This document shows, one piece after another, positions 36,533-49,478 of a stretch of 64,000 bases of DNA; within the stretch, counting starts at the first letter, position 1, and each line of letters starts with the position of its first letter. The notes beneath the pieces were generated by a model. That model had not been told where the DNA came from, made no database searches, and worked only from the letters and a program-made list of their open reading frames with translations. The DNA is taken from positions 558,001 through 622,000 of the forward strand of contig NW_025408676.1 of assembly GCF_020360975.1 (NCBI RefSeq), given 5' to 3'. Position numbers and translations under genes: made by a program. This stretch comes from Hirsutella rhossiliensis (lineage: Eukaryota; Ascomycota; Sordariomycetes; Hypocreales; Ophiocordycipitaceae).

Positions 36533-37543
36533 ATTTAGCTAGCGCTTTTAACGGCGAAGCCGCGCTAAGCGAGCTAAAGCTTTATTTAGGTCGGCTTAAG
36601 CTTTTAATATTCGCTCCTTAGCAATTTCTTCTTCTTTATTTAATCGATCGGACTCTAGATTTATTTAGGATACTAGGAAACATATTAGCTTTAAATAATA
36701 GGTAGGATAATAAAGTTACCTATAAGAGCTAATCGCTATGCCCGACGTATTATAGGAACGACCCCGCTATATATATTTAGTATACTTAGAAGATTTCTCT
36801 AGTATTTTATAGGGGAAGCTACGCGATAAATAAAAAGAATATAGTATAACGTTAAAACTTAAACGATTAATAGACTTAGCTAAACGAATACGCTTAAGGG
36901 TCTTATAAGAACGATCCTTTAGTACGCAACTAGATATACTATTAGTAGTATATCCTAAAGGATAGAAAGGATGAAACTAGGAATATATATACGCGCGATA
37001 AGGGTATATTTATATACGGCGGCTAAGGTAGTAGTAGGTCTTATAGATAAGACTAAAAGGAGGGGAGATATCGTATTACGACTATAGTTAGTAAACTATA
37101 AGAGAGCCGGCTATATTTACGTAATAAGGCGGCTTAGAATAATAGTTAGGACGAGAAGTTACTTAAGCTTAGCTTACCTAGAGTATATATAAGCTAAGTA
37201 AGCCTTATATAGATAGATTACTACTTAAGAGCATAGCTTACGAGTAAGCTATAGTAAGCTATAAAGGGGATTATAGCTAAGACTATAATCTAAGGATAGT
37301 CTCTATAAGTATATATAGCTACCTACTTTTACTCCTTTAAATAAATAGCTCTCTAACTTTTAATATAGATCTTTATTACGATTCTATCTTTAATTTTAAT
37401 TACTTAGTTATAGTCTATAGTCTACGACCTCTAACTTATTACTAACGTAATATACTTATTATTGCTTAGACTACGCCCTATTATATCTATTAATATAAAC
37501 CCCTTAATAGGTTTATCCCTTAAGAATAATACCGGTCGTTATA
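36533..37543 (+). mobile_element. G1 3' fragment with LTR (37074-37543)
   Basis: A truncated second G1 copy that starts in the antisense-ORF region (aligning from about 24727). It includes the purine tract and an LTR of 470 bp. The LTR lacks 15 bp of an ATAAT reiteration present in the complete copy. The right flank is G3. Confidence 0.88.
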
Positions 37544-38053
37544 TCCTACTCCCTTAAATCGGATAGTAGTTATAGTAGCGAGGTTAAGATTAAAAACATC
37601 GCTTAATTATCTTAACCTATTAATATATAGAAATATCTAGACTAAACTTACGATCTAGAGGACGCCTTTAAGGCAGCGCCTAGACGCTTTCGTTATAATA
37701 AAATAAAGATCTTCTACGCGGTAGATTATATATATAGCGACTATAAAGCGAGATAGCGCTAATACCTTAAAGAATAGACGCTAATTAACCGAACTAAATA
37801 TAATATAGATTAAGTATACTTTAAGGAATAGATACTTATTTTAATTAAGGATACTATAAATAAGGAGATATTATTAGCGACGTAATTAAAGGAAGCTCGC
37901 TAATAAGAAGGCTAGTCCCTCTTAAAGTTTAGCTTATACCTTAACTCCTTAAAAAGGCATTTTAAATACTTATTAGAAAAAGCGCGTGCTCTTATGTTTT
38001 TCGCTAAGCTAGAGCTATAACTTTAAGACTAAATTAACCTTTATTTAATACCT
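37544..38053 (+). mobile_element. Gypsy G3, 5' fragment before the G2 insertion
   Basis: Sequence that continues at 45021 after G2; ATTTA at 38054-38058 and 45016-45020 is the G2 target duplication. It probably encodes part of gag (charged, helix-like on the plus strand), but no motif was recognised. No G3 5' LTR was found. Confidence 0.65.
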
Positions 38054-38058
38054 ATTTA

Positions 38059-38244
38059 TATTATAGAGTAAGTAGAAGTATAGGTATAGGTACTATTTAT
38101 AAGATAATATTAATAAGCTATATAAAGCTCTCCTATATATAGCTAGCCTATATATATATATATAGGATCTAGCCTTCTATATATAACTATATAGCTTAGG
38201 CTATAGCCTAAGCCTATAACTTATAATAGTTAAAGAATCTTATA
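38059..38244 (-). repeat. G2 3' LTR (186 bp)
   Basis: Same length as the 5' LTR at 44830-45015 with many transitions. On the minus strand it starts TATAAGATTCTTTAAC and ends CTCTATAATA. A purine tract (AAAGGAGGGCATTA) precedes it. Confidence 0.88.
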
Positions 38245-38539
38245 TAATGCCCTCCTTTAAGCGCGGCGCGGCGTTACTTAATTAACGGCTTTTATACTAT
38301 TAGGCCTATACCGCTAGCTCTACCCTACCCTTTCCTATTAATTATATAGGCCCTACTAGCCCTATTATCCCCGCGCCCGTTAGCCTAGGTAGCTAGAACC
38401 GGGCTCTATACTTATCGGCTAGCTAGCCGTTTAAATAAAGGCGCGACCTATTATATACGCCCCTAAGTAGCTAGCGGCCGGCCTAGACCTACGTAAGCCT
38501 TAAGTTACCCGTCCCCTTAGCCTTAAGCAGCCTCCTCTA

Positions 38540-38606
38540 CCTAAGGGTATATAAGGTAGCATCCCCCCCTTCCTTTATCTTTTCCTTCTCCTCCTTCTTT
38601 AACTAT
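38540..38606 (+). promoter_or_regulatory. TATA box and CT-rich leader of the G2 antisense gene
   Basis: GGGTATATAAGG near 38543-38554 is followed by a long pyrimidine-rich stretch (about 38563-38600) made of TTCC/CTCC blocks. This is a common promoter-proximal layout in filamentous fungi. It points to the plus strand, opposite to G2 transcription. Confidence 0.5.
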
Positions 38607-38806
38607 AATAGTAGTAGTAATAAGTAAGTTTTACTTTACCTAAGGTATTAGTTTACTCCTAGCTATATAGGCCGCTTTATTAATATATACTTATAGTAAT
38701 AGCTATAATAGTAATAATAGCCTTAATAATAATAACTTTAACTAGTAAGTTCTTTACTTTATAGAGTAAGAGGCTATAATCTATAATACTAACTTCCGCG
38801 ATAAAT

Positions 38807-39700
38807 ATATCTACCTCCCTCTCCCTTACTTCCTCCTTCTTAGAGTATATAAAGTCGTTCGTCGATACTATACTAAGTATAGCCGACGACGGCTCTACCG
38901 TTACCGCTACTCCTACCTACGCCCCCGCGACCGCGCCTACCGCCGCCGCCTCTACCTCTACTACGCTAGCCGCCCTTACGTCGCCCTTCTATATAATAAC
39001 GCCGTCCCTACTACCGGCTATAACGCCCGGCCCCTCTACCCCCGCCTTTACCTCTACTACCCTTATAAGTCCGCTACCTAGTAAGCGTAGTAGCTATTTT
39101 CCGCTAACTTCTTAAAGTATAAATACTAAGTATAGGCTAAAGCCGCCCGCGCGGCCCCTTATATATAGTGCGCGTTGTAGGAGCTCCCCTACGCCGACTA
39201 AGTCGGGCGCCGCTATAGCGGTAGTTATTACTAGTATACGCGTGCCGGCCGCGCCTATAAGGCAGCGCTTCCCGTCCTACTCGCTACGGCGTTAGCTTAG
39301 AAGGCTAGCGCGTATAGGTAGGTATAGGGGGCTACTAAGAAGCGCCTTATCGCCGCCGCCGCCGCCTACTATAATCTCCGCGCCCTCGAGCGCTAGGGCC
39401 TTATCCCTAAGTAAGTTCCTCTCCTCTAGCTCTTTTACTTCTACTACTAACTCTCCCGGTACTAGGAATACTACCTCCGTTGCCCTATCGGCGGTCCTTT
39501 TAGCCGTGCCTACCGCCGCCCCTACCGCTACTACTAGCCGGGCCCCCCTAGCTCCTAGAGCCCTTAGAGCCGCCGCTACCGCTAACTAGCTTATAGGCCT
39601 AGAGGGCCGCCTAAGCGCCTTAAAGAGCGCCGCCGCCGCTAATAAGGTAGAGAAGGATAATAAGGATAAAGATAAGGACGACGATAAGGATAAGGAGTAG
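38807..39700 (+). pseudogene. Antisense, intron-bearing gene inside G2
   Basis: On the plus strand, exon A (38807-39080) is Ser/Thr/Ala/Pro-rich. Intron 1 is possible at 39081-39130 (GTAAGC, CTAAC, AAG). Exon B (39131-39410) includes K-A-A-L-P-V-L-L-A-T-A-L-A and ends A-L-E-R-x-G-L-I-P. Intron 2 (39411-39465, 55 bp, GTAAGT, ACTAAC, TAG) joins two frames exactly, leading into exon C, which ends in an acidic/basic K-D-K-D tail near 39695. Copy G2' has the same 55-bp intron at 51819-51873. Upstream Asn-rich sequence and a TACTAAC-containing intron-like stretch (38737-38850) suggest further exons. Stops are TAA/TAG only. Function unknown. The minus strand is also fairly open, so strand is not certain. 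Confidence 0.55.
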
Positions 39701-39869
39701 GTCTAGGTAGTTTAGGGGCTCCGCCTTAAAATAAACGCTATTTTTATCTCTACTTATATTATTACGCTTACGTTATTATAACTACTTACTCTACTTTACC
39801 TACTTTATAGTCCTAGCTTAAGCTACTATTAGTAGTCTATTAGTCTATCGTTCTTATTTACTATTTTAG

Positions 39870-42800
39870 ATAAGGCTTTAAACTTATTAAGGGCTATAGT
39901 TCCTATAAACTTATATATAGGTTCCTATATAAGGTTAAGATACCCGCGCTACTTAACGAGGACCTCTTAGCGTTTCCCCTTACCGACCTTTTTCTAGCGC
40001 GCGGCCTATATCTCTTTAACCTTAAACTTATCCTCTCCCTTTACCTCGATTATAAGCGGTTAAGTATCTACTACTTCTTATTTAAGTAGCGGGTTAAAGG
40101 AGGCTCTATAAAGGAGGTCTATATTAATCTTATTATAGACCCTTATTAAGAGACTATTAAGCTTTATAACCTATAAGCTAATAACCCTCTATACTATAAA
40201 CTTTATATATAGCTAGTTAAGCTTCTTCTTTAACTATACCGACCTATAGTTATAAAGGTCTAGCTATACCTTATCTCTTACTATAAACTTATTTACTAGG
40301 GCCTTAGTCTTATTAGCGTACCGCTTTTAATCTTATACCGCGGCGGCTATCGTAGATTAGTAATAATCTATAGTCTCCTATAGCTTTCGTATAAATATAG
40401 AGGCGCGGCCCTTTAGTAACGAATTACTATACTACTCTACTACTATATTTATAGTAAATAGAACTAGTAAGGGTAGTTTAAAGCTATATATTATAAAGAA
40501 AGGGGCTATCTTAATAAAGGTATATAGTTTACTATTTAACGTAAGTTAGGCTATAGGGAGCTAACGGTCTTAGTTTACTTAGTTATAAGCTATAATAGCC
40601 CGTAAGTAAGCCTACGCTTCTTAGTTAACCCTCTTAGGCCCTTTATTAGTCTATAAGTAATATACTATACTAAGTAGCTATATAATCTAAAGTAGCTAGT
40701 ATAGGTACTACTAAAAGCAGCTAGTTTAATTCGATCCCTTATCGCTTATAATAAAGGCTAGCTAGCTATATAAGCGGGCCTAGTATTATAGGAAGCGCTC
40801 TATATAGGACTTTATATCTATAATCGGTATTAGCTCTAATACTATAGACTTACTAAGTTAGTCCTTAATTACCTATATATAGTAGTTACCGCCCTCTATA
40901 AGTAGGAGGTCCGTTATAAAGTCTATTTATATATATATATAAAACTAGTTAGGTACTAGAAGCTACTTAAGTAGCCCCTTAATCTATGCCCTTTAAATCT
41001 TAGTATAGCTATAGATATTATAGTTATAAAGGAAGTAGCGAACGTAGTACTATAAGAAGGGCTAATAGAAATCCCTTATAAGGCCTACTACTATGCCCTA
41101 CTTACCTAGGTAGCCTATAATACTAGAGTTATAGACGAGCTAGACTAGCTTCCCTTAAAGCTTATTCCGTTTATCTAGCTCTAGCGGTCTATCCTTCTCC
41201 CTAGCTTCTATAGTATACGGCGCGCCCGGTACCTATAGTCTCCCCCGCTAACGTAGATACCCTTATAGGTTAATATAATAGTCGGCTACTTATACTTTTA
41301 GCTTTAGCTTTAGATCGAGGCGTTAAGCGCTAGACTTAACGTCGCGGCGTACGCTCTCGTAGGTATAGTCTAGAGATAATATCCTATCCTATAAGCGCTA
41401 GAGGACCTTATCTTAGAACACCTACGCCGTATACGCCCTTAAGCCGGTCTATCCCTCCTCGCTAGGCTAAGGCAAAGGTATAAGGGAAGGCTTATCTATT
41501 AGCGCCGCGTATTCCTTTACTAGGGAAGCTCCTATATAAGTCTATAGCGCTTCTTATAGAATAAGCTATAGATCCTAGGCCTTAATATCTACTCCTATTA
41601 GCCGGTCTTAATCCCTCTAGGAAAGCGTATTTAAGACTATAGAGTCCCGCCCTAGCTAGTACTTAATTAAGAAGTTAAAGTATAAGAGATACTCCGCTTA
41701 GCGGGCTTACCGTTCTAAGAGGTACTAGTAGGTTATAAAGTACTTAAGATTCCTATAGTCTATAAGAACCTTAAAGCTCTTATAGCTTTAAAGCTCCGCT
41801 TACTATTACTTAAGGTAGCTAATAATTACTAGTATCTCCTTATTATAAATAGCGTAATTCCGCTTTACTAGGGTTAGCTTATAAGAGTAAAACGCTACTA
41901 GTTACTTCTGCCCGTTTACTTCCTAAGAGAGCGTTCCTCTAAGTACCTAGCTACTATAGTCTACTTTAACTAACGTAGACCGGTCGAAGTCCTACTAGAG
42001 TAGTACTAAGGCCCGCGAGAATAGGTCCTTAAGTATACGGAACGCTCCTTTTTATATAGGCCCTTAATAAAAGGTAGTCTATTTCTTAGTAATCTTATTT
42101 AAGGGACTTATAATATAGGAGAAGCCCTTAATAAATATCCTATAATAGTTCGCGAACCTAAGGAAGCTTTATACGCCTATTTATATAGTTAGGGCCGCTT
42201 AGTCTTAGATCGCCTAGATCTTTATAGGATCCGCCTATATACCTATGCCTATATAGATAATAAAGCCTAGGTACTTAACCCTCTTAACCTTAAATTCGTA
42301 CTTATCTAGGTCGAGGTAGAGCTTATAAAGTTAGAGGCGCTCTAGGACCCTTTATACTTTCTATATATAGTCCTTATAAGAGCCGCTTATATAGATAAGG
42401 ATATTATCTATATATATAGAGGCGAACTTATTAAGGAAGTCCTATAGTACGTTATTAATATAATGCTAGAAGGTAGCGGGTGCTCTTAAGAGGCCGAAGG
42501 GCATTATAAGCTACTTAAATAAGCTATAGTATATATAGAACGCTGTCTTCTACTTATTACCCTCTAAGATCTATACCTTATAAAACGCTTATTTTATATC
42601 TAGCTTTATAAACTACTTTGCCTTCGAAAGGTTATAAAGTATATTTAAGATTAAGGGTAAGGGGTAGCGGTCTAGCCTTATAATTACGTTTAGAGCCCTA
42701 TAATTATAATAGAACTATATCCCGCCCCTTAGTTTATATATAAATAGGACTAGCGCTCTTACTTTAGAGCTACTTACTTAAATAAAACCCTTATCTAAGA

Positions 42801-44829
42801 GGTCTCTTAGCGTCTTCTTTAGTACTAGTAGCTCCGCGTATAATATACTATATAGCGGTCTAAATAGTATAGGTAGTTCCTACCCCTTCTTATTAGTATA
42901 GAGTACGATCTTATAGTCTACCCCTAGCTTATATAGGTTAAGCTTATCTACTTCCTAGGACTTAAATAGTAGTAAGAGGTCGTAAAAGCGCTCTAGTATC
43001 TACTACTATAGCTTAAAGAGCGACTTTAGCTTCTTTATCTAGAAGGCCTTATCGATATCCGCTAAGCTAACTATATAAACCGCTACGTTAGCCGCTGCCT
43101 AGCCTTGCCCTTACTTTACTTATCGTATAGTTCCTACGAAGATAGAGGCAAGGACTTCTTATACTAAGTATAAAGCTTATACGCTTAGTCCTATACTTAT
43201 AGAACTATCGTTATAGTAGACCTACTATTATATAGGCCTAAACTATAGCTTCCTTTAGTATAGAACTAAGTATAACTCTATATATAATAACTAGGGTTTC
43301 CTAAGGATTAAGGGAAATTCTAGTTAGGGGATTATATAGGCTATAATAAGCTTATAGTAACTATCGACCTCCGTAGCTAGCTATATAATGCCCTTAATTA
43401 CTATACCCTCTATCGCGCCTAAGGCGCTCTTTACTCGCCTTAGGGCGATCTTTTCTACTAGTACTTATATCTCTCGTATAAGCGCCTTATTAACTACGGC
43501 GTAGTACTAGTAGCCCTCGTCTATAAGGGTAGTAATAGGTAAGGAGTTATTAATTATAACCTATATTAAAGTAGGCTCTTCTTTTATATAGGCGGATAAT
43601 TCCTCCTTCTCTTTTACTAGTACTAGTAATTAAGGCTCTAGAGCCTATCTTTACTCTAGAGCTACTCTTTTTCCTTTAGGCCTAAGGGGGCGGAGTCCTC
43701 CTTATCGTCTAAGGCGAGGAGGGGTTCTATCTTCGCTACTTAAACCGCTATAGGCCGCTTAGCTAAAAGGAAGGGGCATTTTAATATAAAGTACGTAGAT
43801 ACTCCGTAACGTAGGTAGCGGCTATTAGCCTTCTTCTTCCCGATTTCCTCGCTCGTTACCTACTTCGCCCGCTACTTAAAGTATAGGGCGGTATAAGGGG
43901 TAGTCGACGGTATCTTCTTACCACGTTTAGCCTAGTCTATACCGGTAGCTAATATTAAGGTATCCCTATCTATATTAATAGCTAGTTATTTATCTTATAA
44001 AGGGGCGGTAATCCCGTCGCTGCTATATAGCGTACGCTTATAGAGCTTTTAAAAACGCGGCGTCTATTTATAGCCCTAAGCTACCTTTATTAACCGGCTT
44101 ATATACTTACTATAGTTAGTAAGTATAATTATAAGGATAAGTAGCTCCCGTAGGGCTAGCGTAATTAAATTCTATAGCTATATAAGCTTCGCGCTATCTT
44201 CCTATACTATAGTCCCCGCTGCCTATAAGAGCGTCTCTTCGAAATTAAGAAGGAATTCGCTAAAGGTTTATCTATCTCTCTACTTAAGGGTCTATAGCCT
44301 ATCTTATGCCTTCTCCCGCTCCTATATATTACCGAATATATATATATAAGGTATTAAAAGAAGTCTTATAGGTCGCGTTTACCCTTAGAGCTGCCCTTAT
44401 CCTAGAATCTAGAGATCCGCTATATCTAGGGCTCCGGTAGCGTATAAAGGAGCGAATACTACGCTATATCGCGATAGCTATTTAGGCCCTATTTCTTATC
44501 GGTTATAAACTTTATCTATAGCTAGCTAAGGAAGAAGTAAAAGGACTCCGGCTTACTATCTTAAGTCGGCTAAGGGAGCGGCTTCTACGTTAGTAGTATC
44601 GCCGCCGTAACCGGCGTTATAGAGGCCATAGGGGTTAGAGCTAGTCTTATAGACGGCTCCCTTAGTATAGCGAGAACCTCGTCCTTCTCGCTAGCCGTCG
44701 CGCTTTTAATCGCTTCTAGGATAGCTATAATACTTCCTATCCGTCTAAGGAGGGGCGGAGTGCTTCCTTAAGGGGGAGGCGCCCTCTCTAAAGAGATATC
44801 TATTAGATCTATTAGTTAATAGCTTATAC
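39870..44829 (-). pseudogene. G2 gag-pol (Gypsy), RIP-inactivated
   Basis: On the minus strand RT reads Y-I-D-N-I-L-I at 42394-42414, with the second Asp changed to Asn. RNase H and integrase lie at about 40.4-41.9 kb. A chromodomain-like V-K-x-R-G-Y then E-P-I-Y-K-F appears near 39.88-39.97 kb. Gag should occupy about 43.1-44.8 kb; no zinc knuckle was located. Stops are frequent and always TAA/TAG. Confidence 0.75.
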
Positions 44830-45015
44830 TATTATAGAGTAGGTAGAGGCATAGGCGTAGGTACCGTTTATAGGATAATATTAATAAGCTATATAGAGCT
44901 CTCTTATACGCGGCTAGCCCGTATATATACGTATAGGATCCGGCCCTCTATATATAACTATACGGCTTAGGCTATAGCTTAAGCCTATAACCTATAATAG
45001 TTAAAGACTCTTATA
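44830..45015 (-). repeat. G2 5' LTR (186 bp)
   Basis: The better-preserved LTR of G2. On the minus strand it begins TATAAGAGTCTTTAAC and ends CTACTCTATAATA. It is followed by GTATAAGCTATTA, a possible but unidentified primer site. The same start, end and following GTATAA recur in element S. Confidence 0.88.
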
Positions 45016-45020
45016 ATTTA

Positions 45021-48000
45021 TACCTATTAATAGGAAGAGCTTATATAAGTCGCCTAACGATATTAAGATACTATTACTAATAAGAAGCAACGTATTAATA
45101 CTACTTCTACCCCTTAAGGAACTAGGAATAAAAGTAGTGCTATACCTTAAGGCGGTATATATAAGGGAAGGAATTAAAGAGGCTAATAAGCTAGGCCGAA
45201 TTATTAAGGAAATACTACTAATTTAACTAATAACTAGTAAGCTAGCGATATACTTACTAAGGGCTAAACTAAGGGACGTTATTAAGGAAGAGGATCTTTT
45301 ACTTAATCGGGAATTATATATTTTTAATATAATAAGCTAGGATACCTATCTATAGAATATATTAATTCTTTAAAGGTAGAAACCCTAGTAAAGACTCTTA
45401 AACTTAATACTATAAAATAAGGAAAAGGTAAGATATTAAGGTAAACGCCTCTCCCTTAGTAAACTTAATACTTATAGGATAGTTACTTAAAACTCCTATA
45501 ATAATATTAGGGCGAAACCCTATTAAAGTCCCTATATACTTAGATACTTATAGTACTATTAACCTTATAGATATATACTTTACTTAATAATAGGGATTAC
45601 TATAAGTAGCGCTATTATACCTTAAGTTATTAAGGCTTAGTAATTATAAGGTAAGGGAGTATAGAGTATAGTTAGTACTACTTTAAATAATAAATATAAG
45701 AGGCACTAAAAAGATAATTACTTATTTTTATATTAATACTAATAAGTTAACGCTAAATAATTAGGTATTAATCCTTTTATTAAATACTACCTTAGAGGAT
45801 AAACGTATTTATATTATCCTATAAAAATAATAGTAGTAGTTTAAGTATTAACTAAGTAGCGAAACCTTATAAAATCCCTATAGATTCCTTTAAGAATATA
45901 AGAATAAGGTAAGGGTATATATAATAGCGCTTAATCCTAAGCTAATCTTGCTACTAAATAAAGATAAGGATAAAGGGATTTTATAGGAAGAATAAGCCGA
46001 AATCCTACTAACTCTTTATTATTTTAAAGATACTTTCTTAGCTAATAAATCTAATTTATTACTAGCTAGAAAGGGAACGGATTACTTAATTAATTTAATC
46101 CTTAATATATAACCTCCTTATAGACCGATTTACCCTCTATTATAAAGGGAACTCTAAGTATTACGCGACTAGATCTAAAACGCGATAAAAAGAAAAATAA
46201 TCTAGGAGTTAAAGAGCCTAGCTAGGGCGCTTATCCTTTTCGTTCTAAAAAAGGATAGCACCTTACGGCTATATATAGACTACCGAGGACTTAACTAGGT
46301 TATATAAAAGAATTAATACCCTTTACCCTTTATTTTAGAGATTATTAACCGCTATTAAGGAGCTAAGTATTTTTCTAAGATTAATATATAGAATACGTAT
46401 TAACGTATTTAAATTTAAGAAGGAGATAAATAAAAGACCGCTTTCTAAACGTATTATAGATATTTTAAATACTTAGTAATACCCTTTAAACTTACTAACG
46501 TACTAGCTACGTTTTAAAGCTATATCTATTAAGCGCTTAAGGGGCTTATAGATATAATCTACGTAGTCTACCTTAACGATATCCTTATATACTTTAAGAC
46601 GAGAAAAGAATATACTAAATACTTAGGATAAGTAATAGAAAGGTTAAGGGCTATAGAGCTCTATATAAAACTATCGAAGTATATCTTCTATTAATAGTTA
46701 GTTAAGTTCCTTAGGTTTATATTATCTATTAATAGGGTATCGATAGACCCTTAATAGGTAAAGGCAATAGCTTAATAGCTTAAACCTATAGCCTACTATA
46801 ATATTTAGGTTTTCCTTAGGTTCTATAATTTTTACCGACGATTTATATATAGGTACTTAAGAGTTATAGCGCCCTTAACTATATTATTAAAAGGGAGTAA
46901 GAATAAAAAGAAGCTAAGGAGTATAGAGCTAAACCTTGCTAAATAAGTAGCGTTTTAGGCTCTTAAAGATACTTTTTAAGGAGCCCTACTCCTTAGATAT
47001 TATAATCTAAAAAGACGTATTTATATCGAAATAGATATATCGTAATTCGCGATAGTAGGGATTATCTCTTAACCTAATAATAAAGGGCGTTACTATCCGA
47101 TCGTATTTTAGTTAAGGAAGTTTACTAAAGCCGAACTTAATTATAGTATTTTAGACTAAGAACTCTTCGCTATTATTAAGTTATTTAAATACTAGCGATA
47201 TTACGTCTAAGGGGCAGCGTATAAAGTAAAGGTATTATCGGACTACTATAACTTCTAGACGTTTATATCCTAGACCTCCTTAAATAAAAGGTAAGTAAGA
47301 TAGTATATATATTTAGTACTATTTAACTTTATAATTACGTATTATATAAGTAAATCTAACCTAGTAAACGCGCTATTAAGAATGCCTAGATATAAGGGCG
47401 AGAAGCCCCTATCTATAGAACTATTACTAGAGCTATAAGCGAAACTAGCTACTATTAATACTATATCTATATAAAGAAATAATAAGGTATTTTTATAGGT
47501 AAAGAGATACTTAACCTTAAGTTAATATAAGCGTAGTAAAGTGCCTTTATATAAGGAAAATATATAAGCTTATCTATAGTAAAACTATAATAATTTAGGC
47601 GCGAGACCTAAACGATTAGCCGATTAAGCTAAAGAGAAAGCTAGTTATAAATAGTTACTCTTAAGGAAGACCGCTAAAGAAGCGGCCTACTATATAAAGG
47701 TTTATATAGTAGAAGTTTTAGAACCGTTATTAAAGTTACTAAAATATACTTAGTTAGTTAATATAGTAATTAGTAAGCTAAAGGAAACTAAAGACTTCTT
47801 AAAAGGGAAGGGTTTCTAGTTAATATACCTAGATAGACTACTACTATAGAAGGGTCGTATTATAGTACCTTTAAAGGCAGCTTTATAGTAAGAGCTAATA
47901 TAGCTCTTTTATAACGATCCGTTAGTAAGATACTTTAGCTCTTAATATACTAGCGAACTACTAATAAGGAACTTCTACTAAGATAAAATAATAAAATATA

Positions 48001-49140
48001 TAAATAAATACGTTTAGTTATACCTAGTATATTAAGGTATAGTATCTAAGAGGCATCGCCCCTATAGTACTATATAATTATTATTATATCTTATATAACT
48101 ATAGGAAGAATTATTAATATACTTTACTATAGGTCTACTTATAGTATAGTATAATAAATAAGATATTAATACGATCTTAGTAATTATAGACCGATATACT
48201 AAGTATTACCTCTTCTTTCTTATCTCTAAGATAATAATAGCTTTAGAGCTAGTAGAATTATTCTATTACTAAGTTAAATTAGTATATAGACCTCCGAAAG
48301 GTATTATCTTAGATAAAAGGTCCTTATTTATAAGTAAGTTTTAGTTAGATCTCTATTTTATCTTATAAGTAAAATATAGGCTATTAATAGTATTTTACCT
48401 ATAAACTAATAGGTAAACGGAATAAATAAACTAAGCTATATAGTACTACTTAAGATACTTTACTAACTTAAAATAAACTAACTAAGCGTTACTCTTATAT
48501 ATTACTTAATTTATATATAATAATATAAAGAACGCGATAACTAGGTTATTACTTAATAAAGCGTTAATAGGTTATTAACTAAACCTCTATATTAATATTA
48601 AGGACGATATTATTTAGAGGGGGGTACCTAAAGTAAGAGTAAGAGTTACTAGGCTATAAGAGCTATAAAAGAGGCTTAAGGAATACTAAAGAAAGGCTAT
48701 TAAATCGTAAGCGAAATACTATAATTTAAGGCACTAACCGCTTATACTAAAAGTAAGAGACCTTATAGTATTATTAATAAAGAATTTACGCTTTAAAGAT
48801 AAAAAAAGAAAACTCTTACCTAAGTATAATAAACCGTTTTAGGTCCTATAAGCTATTAAAAAGTAAGTATATTATTATATACTCCCTAAGAAGTACTTAC
48901 GCTTCTATAACGTTTTCTATATTAGTCTCTTAGAGCTATAAAAAGAGCGAAAAAGCACCTATAAAGATAGCGAAACCCTACTAATACTAGACTTAGAGGA
49001 CGACGAAGGTAAATAGGAAGTCTAAGAGATTAAAGACCGAAAGAGATCTAAGGGCAATACCTTTTTCCTTATTAAATAAAAAAGATAGCTAGCTAAGTAT
49101 AACTAATAGGTCGATGCTAAAGATATAGCGAATAGCTAAG
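45021..49140 (+). pseudogene. G3 gag-pol (Gypsy with chromodomain-like end), RIP-inactivated
   Basis: RT begins near 46190, with L-Y-I-D-Y-R-G-L-N near 46270, and has V-V-Y-L-N-D-I-L-I-Y at 46563-46592 (first catalytic Asp now Asn). RNase H follows at about 46.9-47.3 kb. The integrase core (I-I-D-R-Y-T-K-Y region) is near 48.18-48.4 kb. A C-terminal E-V-x-E-I-K-D-R-K-R-S-K-G near 49.0 kb looks like a chromodomain start. All stops are TAA/TAG. Confidence 0.8.
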
Positions 49141-49478
49141 ACCTTATTAAAGAATATATTACTCGCTTAACTAAGAAAAAGAGGTATAAGACTAAGTAAG
49201 GTAAGGAAACCTATTAGCGTAGGGAGACGCTACTAAATCGGTAATAAATCCCTACTAAATTACTACTAACTTATTAATATATCGGTATTCTTAAACGTCT
49301 TATAACTATATATAAAATAGTAAAATAAGAGAATAAGGGAAAACTATCTATACTACCTATTAAATATTATTAAGGAAAATAAAACTTAACTATAACTCTA
49401 CTAAGACCCTAATAATAAAGGAGAGAAGGATAGTTATAGCTAAATAAAAGAAAGATAAGACCTATCTATTACTTCTAA

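Larger units (their letters stand above)
38059..45015 (-). mobile_element. Gypsy chromovirus G2, complete, inserted in G3
   Basis: A complete 6957-bp element on the minus strand with 186-bp LTRs at 44830-45015 (5') and 38059-38244 (3') and target duplication ATTTA. Pol order on the minus strand is Gypsy-type, with RT at about 42.4 kb, then integrase and a chromodomain-like end near 39.9-40.0 kb. The 3' 1.5 kb is unusually GC-rich and carries an antisense gene. A truncated copy (G2') is at about 51.68-53.57 kb. Confidence 0.9.
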
